This document shows, piece by piece, positions 43,263 through 53,000 of a stretch of 64,000 bases of DNA (its first letter is position 1; each line of letters opens with the position of its first letter). Source of the stretch: JAWLEP01 sp964553045. Lineage in GTDB: Bacteria > Fermentibacterota > Fermentibacteria > Fermentibacterales > JCC-6. The DNA lies in assembly GCA_964553045.1 (NCBI GenBank), contig CAZKJG010000014.1, forward strand, positions 1 through 64,000, in the 5' to 3' direction. The position numbers and the translations under genes were made by a program. The notes under the pieces were generated by a model. That model was not told where the DNA came from and made no database searches. It was given only the letters and a program-made list of their open reading frames with translations.

Positions 43263-44031
43263 GGTCCCGCTCGCGGCCCTCGCGGCCGCCGCGGCGGGTG
43301 CTGCGCTGCTCGCCCTGCAGGGGGCCGAATGGCACCTGTGGCTCGGCTGGGGTCTGGCGGCGGCGGCCGCCCTGCCCCGCCACCGTGACCACTGGTGCCT
43401 GGCTGCCGTAGCCGCCCTGTTACTTCCCCAGGCCGGCCTGCGGGGGCCCGCCGCCACGGCGGCCGTAGCCCTGTCGGCCGGCCTGGTGTTCTGCTCCAAA
43501 GCCGGCCTGGCCGGTAGAGCGGTGGCGCTCGCCGGCGGTCTTGCGGTCTTCCTGGAGGGTGGATCGAAGGGTTTGGAGCCGTACCTGTCGCTTCTGGTGC
43601 TGACGGCGGTTCTGCCCCGGCCGGGGGCCAGGAGGGCGCTCATCCTCGCCGGAATGGCCGCCGTGCCCCTTCTGGGCGATCTTCCGCGACCATCGGCCCC
43701 CGGCCCCAGGGTACTTCAGGAGGTCTACCGCGACGGGGGCACTTCCTGGGAAGAACCGGCCAGCGTCTACGCCGGCGAGGCCGAGCTGCTGCTGCGATGC
43801 GCGGGGCCCGGCGTGGTGCATCTGGACCTGGGCTCCGGGGGAGTCAGGGACGCTGGGCCCGTGGGACTCGTGGTGACCGATCGAATGGCTCTGCCGGTCC
43901 ATCCGGGAAGGGACACGCTGAGCGTGGAGCAGACGGAAGGATGGGTGATTGTGACCATGGAGAGGTCGCACGCTCCAGGCACCCATCCGGTTGTGAGGCT
44001 TTACGGGGCCTGGACGGGAGAGGGGCCGTGA
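43228..44031 (+). CDS. Membrane protein of unknown function in glycan cluster
   Basis: A 267-residue protein with about five Ala/Leu-rich membrane helices in the first 150 residues and a soluble beta-rich part after (from VLQEVYRDGGTSWEEP). No family is recognised. Its GTG at 43228 overlaps the previous gene by 35 bases; a TTG at 43240 is possible. The soluble half resembles in style the sugar-binding-like tails of its neighbours. Confidence 0.6.
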   Translation: MSCCLRTPSFSRVPLAALAAAAAGAALLALQGAEWHLWLGWGLAAAAALPRHRDHWCLAAVAALLLPQAGLRGPAATAAVALSAGLVFCSKAGLAGRAVALAGGLAVFLEGGSKGLEPYLSLLVLTAVLPRPGARRALILAGMAAVPLLGDLPRPSAPGPRVLQEVYRDGGTSWEEPASVYAGEAELLLRCAGPGVVHLDLGSGGVRDAGPVGLVVTDRMALPVHPGRDTLSVEQTEGWVIVTMERSHAPGTHPVVRLYGAWTGEGP

Positions 44032-46151
44032 TCGCGGCTGCGAGGAGGCTGGCGGCCGGGCACAGGGGGCTGCTTCTGTCCCTGTGCGCGGGTGCGGGGG
44101 TATTCCTGGCCTGGAGGGTGCTGGGCATGCCGCTGCCGGGAGCCGGAGGCAGGCTGCTGCCGCTGACCTGGGCTCTTGCCGGCATACCGCTGTGGGAGAG
44201 ACGATTTCCCCGCACAGCCATGGTCTTTCTGTGCGCCTTCGCCGTTCTGGCGCCCCTATGGTCGCTTCACAGGGCCGTTCTGCTGCTGGCCGGCGCCTGC
44301 GCCGCCGCGGGGGCGCTGGCCGTGGCCGCGGAGGGGGCCTCGGGGGGAAGGGTCCGCCTTGTCCTCTCCCTGCTGGCCCTGGGCCCCGTGCTGCTGGCCT
44401 CGGTGCCCTTCACCGGCGACGAGCCCCACTACGCCGCCCTCAGCGAGAGCATTATCGAGGACGGTGATCTGGACGAGACCGACAACCTCCACTTCGCCGA
44501 TCCCGTGGCGGGGGTCTCCCGGCAGCTGGGCAGCCTGAGCGGCTCGGTGAGCCATCATCAGCCACTGATGGCGCTGCTGGTGGCTCCCGGGCTTCCCTGG
44601 GGCGCGGCTGGGATGCGGGCCGCCTCGCTGGCGCTGGCGGCAATCGCCGCCCTGCTTCTGGCCGAGGTCCTCAGGCGGTCGGGATGCGCCAGGCCCTGCG
44701 GGGCCGCCTTCCTGGCATGTGCCCTCATGCCCGGCCTGGGGATTCTGGGGACCCTGTACCCCGGATGGGTCGCGGCGGGACTTCTCTGCCTGGGGGTATG
44801 GGGAGGGCTGAGGGGAGGCAGGGCCGGGGGCTGGGCCCTGGCTATTGCCATCCTGCTCATGCCCCTTCTGAAGCTGCGCTTCGCACCGCTTTCGCTGGGT
44901 CTGTTCGCCGCCCTGCTCACGTACTCCAGGCCCCGGAGAAGGAAGTGGCTACTTCTGGCAGCGGCGGCCGGGGCGGTGGGGGCTCTGGCGGCGGACCGGG
45001 TCCTTCTGGGGGGCAGCCTGTTCTGGATCCGTTACGGCAACTTCGGCGCCCTCCTTGCCCTGCTGCACAGGACCGGGGCGGCGGCTGCCCACATCGCGGG
45101 GGCTCCCCTGGCCGCCCTTGTGGACGCCGAAGTGGGCCTGATCCCCCGGGCTCCTTGGGTTGTGGCCGGGCTGGCCGGGCTGGCGGCTCTGTGGCGCCGC
45201 AGGAGGCGTGCGGCCCTGTGGCTGGGGCTGCCCTCGGCGCTTTACGTGGTCGTTCTCTTCGTGTGGCTTCCCCGGACATGGCACTCGATGCCCACGCCCG
45301 CAGGCAGGATGATGCTGCCCGTTGTGCCCCTTCTCGCGGCTTCGGCATGGCAGATTCTGCGGGCGGGTGGAGGCAGGCGGCTGCTCGTGTTCCTCTCGCT
45401 GGGAGCTGCGGGGGCCTACGTTGCGGCCCCCGAGCTGCGGTTCAACCTGGCCGACGGGACCGACGCCCTGCTGTCCGCCCTGGTGGGGGCGGAGGCGGCG
45501 GCCGGCGCTCTTCCCTCCATCATCCGTCCCGCGGCCCTCCATCTGGCCGCCGCGGCGATGGCGACCGCTGCGCTGGTGTGGGCGGCGGCGTCGGCCCCCC
45601 GGAGGCTTCCGGCCGCGCTGCTGATATCGGCGGGGCTGGTGGCGGCGGCCGGTGGGGTTGCGGCGGAGGGTCGGGAGGCCGAGGACCTCGGGCCCGAGAT
45701 GCGCCGGGGATGCAGCCTGTACCCGTCCTCCCCGGATCCCTTCCTGCGGTACTTCTGGTTCGGCGGACAGCAGAGGATGCTGAGGATGGGCCATCGGCGG
45801 GATCTGCTGATGCTCCCCGTGCCCCCCGGGGCCGATACGGTGCGGGTTACACTCACGGCGAGGGCCATGGCAGAAGAGGGGGTACCGGTGGTGGTGGCCT
45901 GCGGAGGCGATACCCGCCGTCTGCTGCTTCGAAGCGGCTTCCAGGAGGCGCCGGACTGGGTACGAGGGGTCAGGAGGAGGCGCGAGCTTCGGGTTGCCCG
46001 GCAGCCGGGCAACCTGAGGGATACCGTGGTGACGGCCGTCCTTCCCGCCACGGGGGATTCGGTGTACGTCGGCATCGAGCGCTCCCCGGATTCGCCCGGG
46101 GGGCTGTACCTCGACAGGGTGCTGGTGGAGGAATACGGTTGCTCTCGGTAG
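44028..46151 (+). CDS. Large membrane glycosyltransferase-like protein (GT-C, PMT-like)
   Basis: A 707-residue protein with about 12-13 membrane helices. The first external loop has PFTGDEPHYAALSESI, matching the Asp-Glu catalytic motif of GT39/ArnT-like GT-C enzymes, which move sugars from lipid carriers. The last 120 residues are a soluble beta-rich domain. The GTG start has GGGAGAGGGG upstream and overlaps the previous stop (GTGA). Confidence 0.78.
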   Translation: MIAAARRLAAGHRGLLLSLCAGAGVFLAWRVLGMPLPGAGGRLLPLTWALAGIPLWERRFPRTAMVFLCAFAVLAPLWSLHRAVLLLAGACAAAGALAVAAEGASGGRVRLVLSLLALGPVLLASVPFTGDEPHYAALSESIIEDGDLDETDNLHFADPVAGVSRQLGSLSGSVSHHQPLMALLVAPGLPWGAAGMRAASLALAAIAALLLAEVLRRSGCARPCGAAFLACALMPGLGILGTLYPGWVAAGLLCLGVWGGLRGGRAGGWALAIAILLMPLLKLRFAPLSLGLFAALLTYSRPRRRKWLLLAAAAGAVGALAADRVLLGGSLFWIRYGNFGALLALLHRTGAAAAHIAGAPLAALVDAEVGLIPRAPWVVAGLAGLAALWRRRRRAALWLGLPSALYVVVLFVWLPRTWHSMPTPAGRMMLPVVPLLAASAWQILRAGGGRRLLVFLSLGAAGAYVAAPELRFNLADGTDALLSALVGAEAAAGALPSIIRPAALHLAAAAMATAALVWAAASAPRRLPAALLISAGLVAAAGGVAAEGREAEDLGPEMRRGCSLYPSSPDPFLRYFWFGGQQRMLRMGHRRDLLMLPVPPGADTVRVTLTARAMAEEGVPVVVACGGDTRRLLLRSGFQEAPDWVRGVRRRRELRVARQPGNLRDTVVTAVLPATGDSVYVGIERSPDSPGGLYLDRVLVEEYGCSR

Positions 46152-46960
46152 TCATTCCATCCCGAAACGGCGCCCGGCTGCTTCGGCGCTTCCTCCCCGA
46201 GGTGCTGGCGGAACTGGGCGATATGGGCGAGGTCGTGGTGGTGGACGACGGATCCAGTGACGATACGGCCGCGGCTCTGAGGGAGGCCGGCGACAGCCGG
46301 GTGCGCGCGTTCGTGCGCTCCGGACCCAACGGCTTCTGCTACGCGGTCAACCTGGGCATGCGCGAGGCCCGCGGGCGGCTGCTTCTGCTTCTGAACAACG
46401 ACGTTGAGCCGGCGCCCGGCGCCCTGCGGGCAATGGCGGAGGCCGGCGGCCGCGCTCCCCCGGACGTCTGCGCGGTCGTTCCCCGAATCCTGCGGCCGGA
46501 CGGCTCGGACGAAGGAGGGTGCTCGATACGGCTGAGGCGGGGCCTGCCCCTGGTGGACCTGCAGGGACGGGGCGTGCCCTACCCGTCCGGCGCCTGCAGC
46601 CTCTTCACCCGCGACGCGTGGAAGAGCCTGGGTGGCCTCGACCCCCGCTTCGCCCCCATATACTGGGAGGACGTGGACCTGGGTCTGAGGGCCCGGAGAC
46701 AGGGCATGAGGGTGGCCAGACTGCCGGGGGCGGCCGTACATCACCAGCACGCCGCCACAATGGGATCCTCACCGGCCTCCAGCGCCCTGCGGGAGCGCAA
46801 CAGGTTTCTCCTGGCGGCCCTGTCGCCGCTCCCCGCCGGCTGGCGGCTCCGCTTCCGGCTGTGGCTTCCATTGCATCTGATGGCGGCCAGGCTGACCGCG
46901 AACCGGCCGTTTCTGGAAGGCTACCGGCGCTACCGCAGGGCAGTGAAGGGAGTTGGATGA
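46139..46960 (+). CDS. Family 2 glycosyltransferase, TTG start
   Basis: A 273-residue GT2 enzyme: SVVIPSRNGARLLRRFLPEV, VVVVDDGSSDDTAA, LLLLNNDVEPAPG, and IYWEDVDLGLRARRQGMRV. It is of the rhamnosyltransferase-like group, as is the enzyme at 42009. The TTG at 46139 has GGTGGAGG 7 bases upstream and begins exactly at the first strand. It closes the glycan cluster and overlaps the kinase gene by 4 bases. Confidence 0.88.
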   Translation: MLSVVIPSRNGARLLRRFLPEVLAELGDMGEVVVVDDGSSDDTAAALREAGDSRVRAFVRSGPNGFCYAVNLGMREARGRLLLLLNNDVEPAPGALRAMAEAGGRAPPDVCAVVPRILRPDGSDEGGCSIRLRRGLPLVDLQGRGVPYPSGACSLFTRDAWKSLGGLDPRFAPIYWEDVDLGLRARRQGMRVARLPGAAVHHQHAATMGSSPASSALRERNRFLLAALSPLPAGWRLRFRLWLPLHLMAARLTANRPFLEGYRRYRRAVKGVG

Positions 46961-48636
46961 TGGCCCGCCGCAAGGGACGACGCTTCGCCCTGGGCATAGA
47001 GATGCTGACCGGCCTGGCGATCGGAGCCGCCGCGCTGGCGGCGTTCGTCTCCTTCGCGGTGACCATGCTCAACTGGAACCGGCTGCGGGGAGAGGTGGGG
47101 GCCAGGGCTCAGTTCACCGCCGTCATGCTGGCGCAGGTGATCGATGACAGCCCTACCAGGGCCGCCTTCGAGGAAGCCGTGGACGTCATCCCGTCCATGG
47201 GCGGCCTTCGGTCGCTGGCGCTGCTCGACTCGAGTGGGCGGGTACTGGAATCGGCCGGAGACGGCCCGAGCGGCGACTTGACGCTGGAGGGAGACGACTG
47301 GTTTACGGTTCCCCTGAGCTCGGGGGGGATGTCCGTCGCGGTGAGGCCGGATTACGGAACCGTTCCCGGTCCCTGGCTCCCCCTGGGCATGGGCGTTCTG
47401 GCCGGGGGTCTCACGGTTCTGGCCCTTCTGGCGCCCGGTCACCTGCGGACGCGGGTGCTGGAGCCGCTGCGGTCGATACTGGACGAGGCCGAGAGCTTCA
47501 GTCCCGGAGACGGAAGGAGCGCCAGGGCCGCCAGCGACTCCTACCGCAGGCTGGTGGAGAGGCTGGGCGACAGGGAGAGGACGCTTTCCAGGCTCAGGAG
47601 GGAGGCCGAGCGAAGGGCGGAGATCGTGGAGAGCCGCTCCCGGGCCATACTCCAGGCAATGGGCTCCGCCGTGCTCACCCTGGACTCCGCCGGAAGGCTG
47701 GGCATGTGCAATCCCCATGCCCGGGGCATGGTTGTGGCGCGAGAGGCCCGAGACGGAGATCCGTTCGAGGACGTGTCGCTTCCCCTGGGCAGGGAGATCG
47801 TGGAGCGTCACCCGCCCGGCACGCAGATGAACGGGGGCTTTCAGCTGGAGTACGGTGAGCGTTCCGACCGCCGAATTCTCAGTGTAGCGGCTTCCACCAC
47901 CAGCGACGGGGAGGTGGCGTACCTCATCACAGACGTCACCCAGGCGGCGGACATGGAGCGGAGGATCGCCGAGGAGAAGGCCATGGCCGACCTGGGGGCG
48001 GTCTCGGCGGGCGTGTCCCACGAGATGGGCAACAGCCTGTGCGCGATAGGCGGCTTCCTCGACCTCCTGGCCAGAAAACCCCTGGGCGACAGGGAGAGCC
48101 ACGTGCTCCAGGAGGCGCGCATGGAGGTCTCGGCCGCCAGGCGCATGGTCGAGGCCTTCCGGTCCATAGCCGGTCCCTCCGGGGCGGAGCTGGAGCCCAT
48201 GGGGCTACAGCGGCTGATCGAGCTGGTCGGAATGGAGTGCCGGGAGGCCGGCGCCCTCTTCCGTGACCGGACTCCGGACGGGTCGGCCGCCCTGGTGGAG
48301 TCGCACCCCGAGCTGGTCAGGAGGTGCCTGAGGAACCTGCTCAAGAACGCCCGGGAGGCGGGTGGCGAAGGGGGAACGGAAGTAGAGGTCCTGCTCGATG
48401 GAAGCAGACTGGTGCTGGAGGTGGCCGACAGGGGACCGGGGCTTCCGGAGGCCCATGAGAGGCTCTTCAGCCCCTTCTTCACCACCAAGGGTGGCGAGGA
48501 CCGAGGCAACATGGGCCTTGGGCTGACCATCACCAGACGTATAGTGGGGGTGATGGGCGGCGAGATAGACGCCTTTGACAGGGAGGGCGGCGGAGCCGTG
48601 TTCCGGATTCGCATACCGCTGTCCGAGGGGGGATAG
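46957..48636 (+). CDS. Membrane histidine kinase, NtrB/AtoS-like
   Basis: A 559-residue sensor kinase with two membrane helices (about 16-38 and 145-168) flanking a periplasmic domain of about 105 residues, then a linker coil, a PAS-like domain (about 225-330), a phospho-acceptor His355 in GVSHEMGNSL, N-box NLLKNAREA, DRGPGLP and GLGLTITRR. It forms a pair with the NtrC-type regulator 3 bases downstream. Genetic linkage to the glycan genes (4-base overlap) suggests common control. Confidence 0.92.
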   Translation: MMARRKGRRFALGIEMLTGLAIGAAALAAFVSFAVTMLNWNRLRGEVGARAQFTAVMLAQVIDDSPTRAAFEEAVDVIPSMGGLRSLALLDSSGRVLESAGDGPSGDLTLEGDDWFTVPLSSGGMSVAVRPDYGTVPGPWLPLGMGVLAGGLTVLALLAPGHLRTRVLEPLRSILDEAESFSPGDGRSARAASDSYRRLVERLGDRERTLSRLRREAERRAEIVESRSRAILQAMGSAVLTLDSAGRLGMCNPHARGMVVAREARDGDPFEDVSLPLGREIVERHPPGTQMNGGFQLEYGERSDRRILSVAASTTSDGEVAYLITDVTQAADMERRIAEEKAMADLGAVSAGVSHEMGNSLCAIGGFLDLLARKPLGDRESHVLQEARMEVSAARRMVEAFRSIAGPSGAELEPMGLQRLIELVGMECREAGALFRDRTPDGSAALVESHPELVRRCLRNLLKNAREAGGEGGTEVEVLLDGSRLVLEVADRGPGLPEAHERLFSPFFTTKGGEDRGNMGLGLTITRRIVGVMGGEIDAFDREGGGAVFRIRIPLSEGG

Positions 48637-48639
48637 CAG

Positions 48640-49926
48640 TTGGGAAACGTGCTCCTGGTTGAGGACAAGCGGGCCATGAGGTCGATGCTGACCACGGCGC
48701 TGGAGGAGGAGGGCTGGCAGGTCATCGCCGTGCCCAGCGCCGCCGAAGCCTACCGGGCCATGGAAGGCGGCCGCTTCGACCTGCTGCTCACCGACGTGCG
48801 GCTGCCGGGGGAGGACAGCGGCATGGAGGTACTCCGCCGGGCCCGGCGGCTCTGCTGCGGCACACCCGTACTGGTGATGACGGCCTACGGCAACATCGGC
48901 CTGGCCGTCCAGGCCATGAAGGAGGGAGCTTCGGACTTCGTGGAGAAGCCCTTCGACCTGGATGACCTTCTCGACAGGGTCCGTCGCTTCGCGGGCCGGC
49001 CCGAGATGCTGATCGTGGGCAGCTCGCCCGCCATGGAGAGGGTGATGGACCGGGCCGGGAAGGCGGCGGCCACCGGCATGGCCGTGCTCCTGCTGGGGGA
49101 AAGCGGTACCGGCAAGGAGCTGCTGGCCAGGTACGTCCACGGCGCCAGAAGGGGCGAGGCGGGTCCCTTCGTGCCCGTCAACTGCGCCGCCATTCCCGCA
49201 GAGCTCATGGAGAGCGAGCTGTTCGGCGCAGAGAAGGGGGCCTACACCGGCGCGGACAGCGCCAGGGAGGGTTTCTTCGAGAGGGCCGAGGGCGGCACCA
49301 TCTTCCTCGACGAGGTGGCAGACCTCTCCCCCAGGCTGCAGGGCAAGCTCCTTCGAGTCCTGCAGGAGCGGGAGTACACAAGGGTGGGAAGCCCGGAGAC
49401 GCACAGGTCCAACGCCAGGGTGGTGGCCGCCAGCAACCGCGACCTCCAGCTGGAGATGGAGGAGGGCCGCTTCCGCAGGGACCTCTACTACCGCCTGAAC
49501 CAGTTCCCCATCAGCATTCCGCCACTCAGGGAGCGGCGGGAGGACATCCCCGAGCTGGCCGGCCACTTCCTGGAATCCGCCGGCTACGTCGGCCTCGAGA
49601 TCGGCAGGGACGCCATGGAGGCCCTGAAGGCCTGCAGCTGGCCGGGAAACGTCCGGGAGCTGCGGAACATAGTCCTCAGGGCGGCGGCCATGGCCGCTCC
49701 CGAGGGGCCCATCGGCCCGGAGCTGCTGGAGATAGGGGGGGAGCTGGACTCCGCCTCGGAGGAGGGCCTGCTGGAGGCCTCGTCCCGGGCGGCCAGGCGC
49801 AGGGAGCGCGAGCTGATAGTCCTGGCGCTGCGCAGGTGCGGCGGCAGCCGCAAGGAGGCGGCGGACATGCTGAAGGTCAGCTACCGCACCCTGCTGTCCC
49901 GTCTTAAGGACCTGGAGATAGATTAG
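48640..49926 (+). CDS. NtrC-family sigma-54 response regulator
   Basis: A 428-residue activator: receiver with Asp52 in LLTDVRLPG, AAA+ domain with Walker A GESGTGKE (153-160) and the sigma-54 contact loop G200AYTGA205, and a Fis-type DNA-binding end (GSRKEAADMLKVSYRTLLSRL). It activates RNA polymerase-sigma-54 when phosphorylated, most likely by the kinase just upstream. The TTG start at 48640 follows GAGGGGGG. The Tyr in the loop (instead of Phe) is common in active proteins. Confidence 0.95.
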   Translation: MGNVLLVEDKRAMRSMLTTALEEEGWQVIAVPSAAEAYRAMEGGRFDLLLTDVRLPGEDSGMEVLRRARRLCCGTPVLVMTAYGNIGLAVQAMKEGASDFVEKPFDLDDLLDRVRRFAGRPEMLIVGSSPAMERVMDRAGKAAATGMAVLLLGESGTGKELLARYVHGARRGEAGPFVPVNCAAIPAELMESELFGAEKGAYTGADSAREGFFERAEGGTIFLDEVADLSPRLQGKLLRVLQEREYTRVGSPETHRSNARVVAASNRDLQLEMEEGRFRRDLYYRLNQFPISIPPLRERREDIPELAGHFLESAGYVGLEIGRDAMEALKACSWPGNVRELRNIVLRAAAMAAPEGPIGPELLEIGGELDSASEEGLLEASSRAARRRERELIVLALRRCGGSRKEAADMLKVSYRTLLSRLKDLEID

Positions 49927-49934
49927 TGGACCTT

Positions 49935-49950
49935 CGGCAGTAGGGTTGCA
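49935..49950 (+). promoter_or_regulatory. Candidate sigma-54 promoter (GG-N10-GC)
   Basis: CGGCAGTAGGGTTGCA matches GGCA..TTGCA with GG at 49936-49937 and GC at 49948-49949, exactly 10 bases apart. It is 9 bases after the sigma-54 activator stop and 89 bases before the BvgS-like gene. Confidence 0.5.
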
Positions 49951-49981
49951 ATACTATACCAAGAGAATATGATATTATCAT
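49946..49981 (+). promoter_or_regulatory. Overlapping sigma-70-like promoter and palindrome
   Basis: TTGCAA (49946-49951), a 16-base spacer and TATGAT (49968-49973) would also serve as a sigma-70 promoter. ATGATA-T-TATCAT (49969-49981), a perfect 6-1-6 palindrome, overlaps the -10 and may be an operator. Confidence 0.4.
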
Positions 49982-50038
49982 GTACAATCGGCTTGCAGCC
50001 GACCGGGCCGCCATGTCTGGGCGATTGGAGGGGCTAGT

Positions 50039-53000
50039 GTGCTCACCTTCCTGATCCTGCTCGCTGCGCTGCAGAGCACAGGTGGCGCTTCGCCCGGAGA
50101 CGGCCCGCGGGTCATCCGCTCCGCCTCCGAGGTCGACTATCCCCCCTTCTGCTTCACAGACGAGGCCGGCCGGGCCACCGGATTCTCCGTGGAGCTGCTC
50201 GAAGAGGCGGCCGGCGCCATGGGCAGGGAGGTCACCTTCCGGACCGGCATCTGGTCGGAGGTTCGGATCATGCTGGAGGGGGGCGAGGTCGACGCCCTCC
50301 CCCTGGTGGGGCGTACCCCCGAGCGCGAGGGGCTGTTCGACTTCACCTTTCCCTACATGTCGCTCTACGGGGCGATCGTGGTCGAAGGGGAGACCTCGGG
50401 CATAGAGGGTCTTGATGACCTCCGCGGCCTCCGCGTGGAGGTGATGGAGGGCGACAACGCCGAGGAGTTCCTGCGCAGGGAGGACCGCGGCATCGACATT
50501 GTCACCACCGGCACCTTCGAGGAGGCGCTGCAGGACCTCTCGGAGGGGCGGTGCGACGCGGTGGTCGCCCAGCGGCTGGTGGCCCTGCGGCTGATCCGGA
50601 AGACTGGCCTGCAGAACCTGCGGGTGCTGGACAGGCCCCTGGAGGGCTTTCGGCAGGACTTCTGCTTTGCCGTCCGCGAGGGCGACAGCGAGACCCTGGC
50701 GCTCCTCAACGAGGGACTGTCCATCGTCATGGCCGACGGCACCTACGACCGGCTGCACGCCAAATGGTTCGGCTCACTTGAGCTGCCTGCCGGCGGCACA
50801 GTAGTGGTCGGCGGCGACCGGAACTACCCGCCCTACGAGTTCATCGACGATGACGGCAACCCCTCCGGTTACAACGTGGAGCTTACCCGCGCCGTCGCCG
50901 GGGCGACCGGGCTGCAGGTGGAGATTCGGCTGGACGACTGGTCGGCCATACGCTCCGGGCTTCGAAACGGGGAGATAGACGCGGTGCATGGAATGTTCTA
51001 CTCCCCCGAGAGGGACCTGGAGCTGGACTTCACGCAGCCGCACACCGTGGTCCACCACGTGGCCGTGGCTCCGAAGGGACGTGAGCCGCCGGAGGCGGCC
51101 TCCGCCCTCACCGGCCTCAGCCTGGTGGCGATGGAGGGCGGCATCGCCCACGACTTCCTCCTGGGCAAGGGTTTCGAGGGACAGGTGAGCACGGTGCCGA
51201 CCCAGGAGGACGCGCTGCGGGAGGTGGCCGCCGGACGGGCCGACTGCGCCATCGTGGCCAGGGTCCCCGCCATTTTCTGGATCGACCGCAACCGGTGGGA
51301 CAACCTCGCAGTTGCCGAGGACCCGCTCCTGTCGGCCGAGTACTGCTACGCCGTCCCCCACGGGCGGCAGGCGCTGCTGGCGCACCTGTCGGAGGGGCTG
51401 AAGCTGGTGAAGGAGTCCGGCGAGTACCGGGAGATCTACAACCGGTGGATGGGGGTCTACGAGGAGAGGCCGCCGGGCCTGGCCGCCGCCCTCAGGACCG
51501 TGGCCTGGGTGCTGGTGCCCCTCGTGCTGGTTCTGATCGGGGCCTTCGCCTGGACCAGGACCCTACGCAGAAAGGTCAGGGAGCGGACGGTTGAGCTGCG
51601 GGAGAGCGAGAGGCGGTACCGCCTCCTGGCGGAGAACACCCTGGACGTGATCTGGACCATGACCCCCGATCTCGTCTTCACCTACGTCAATCCCGCCATC
51701 GAGAGGATGACGGGATTCTCCCCCGAAGAGTGGATCGGGAGCTCTCTGGCCGACCACTGCGACGACGAGAACCTGCGGCTGATGCGGAGTACAGTGGAGG
51801 AGGAGGTCCGCAAGGGCCCGGAGCACGAGGGCGTCATATTCGAAGCCGAGCTGATGCGCCGGGACGGAATCCCGGTAGTGGTGGAGATACACGGCCGGGT
51901 CATCTTCGACGATGAGTGGCGGCCGGTGATGCTGCAGGGCACCACCAGGGACGTCACCGAGCGTCGCCGCATGGAGAGGGAGCGGACCCGGCTGCAGCAG
52001 CAGCTCCTTCAGGCGCAGAAACTGGAGTCGGTTGGCAGGCTGGCCGGAGGGGTGGCCCACGACTTCAACAACATGCTGCAGTCCATCATCGGCAACACCG
52101 AGATGGCGCTGGACAAGTGCGAACTGGAGGGGGGGCCGGGCGAGCACCTTCGGGAGATCCGCAGCGCCGCCGAGCACGCGGCCGGGCTCACCGGCCAGCT
52201 GCTGGCCTTCGCGCGCAGGCAGAGCAGCCGGCCGGAGGTGCTGGACCTGAATGAGTCCGTTGACGATACCCTGAACATGCTTCGACGGCTGATAGGAGAG
52301 GACATAGACCTGCTCTGGCTTCCCGGCGAGGACCTGTGGCCGGTAAGGATGGATCCCTCGCAGGTGGACCAGGTTCTGGCCAACCTCTGCGTAAACGCCC
52401 GGGACGCCATCGAGGACAACGGCAAGGTAACCATAGAGACGGCGAACGTGTCATTCGACGAGGACTACTGCCGGCGAAACCCGAAGTTCGACCCGGGCGA
52501 CTACGTGATGCTGGCGGTCAGCGATGACGGAAGCGGCATGGACGCCGATGTGCTGGCCTCCATATTCGAGCCCTTCTTCACCACCAAGGGCGATGAGAAG
52601 GGCACGGGGCTGGGTCTGGCCACGGTCTACGGGATCGTCAAGCAGAACGGCGGCTTCGTTAACGTCTACAGCGAGCCCGGTGCGGGCTCCACCTTCAAGG
52701 TCTACCTCGCGCGCCATGTCGGCGGGAAGGTTCCCGCGGAGAAGAAGGCCCGACGGCCCCGGGGGAGCATGGAGTCGAAGGGCGAGAGAATCCTCGTCGT
52801 AGAGGACGAGCCGGCGATCCTCAAGGTGGCCGAGAGCATTCTGGAGAGCATGGGCTACGCTGTGCTGACCGCTCCGGATCCCGAGGAGGCCCTCAGGATG
52901 ACCGAGGAGGTGTCCGGCAATATCGACCTGCTGGTGACCGACGTGGTGCTGCCGGGCATGAACGGCAGGGAACTCGCCGCACGGCTGCGGGAGAGCTGCG

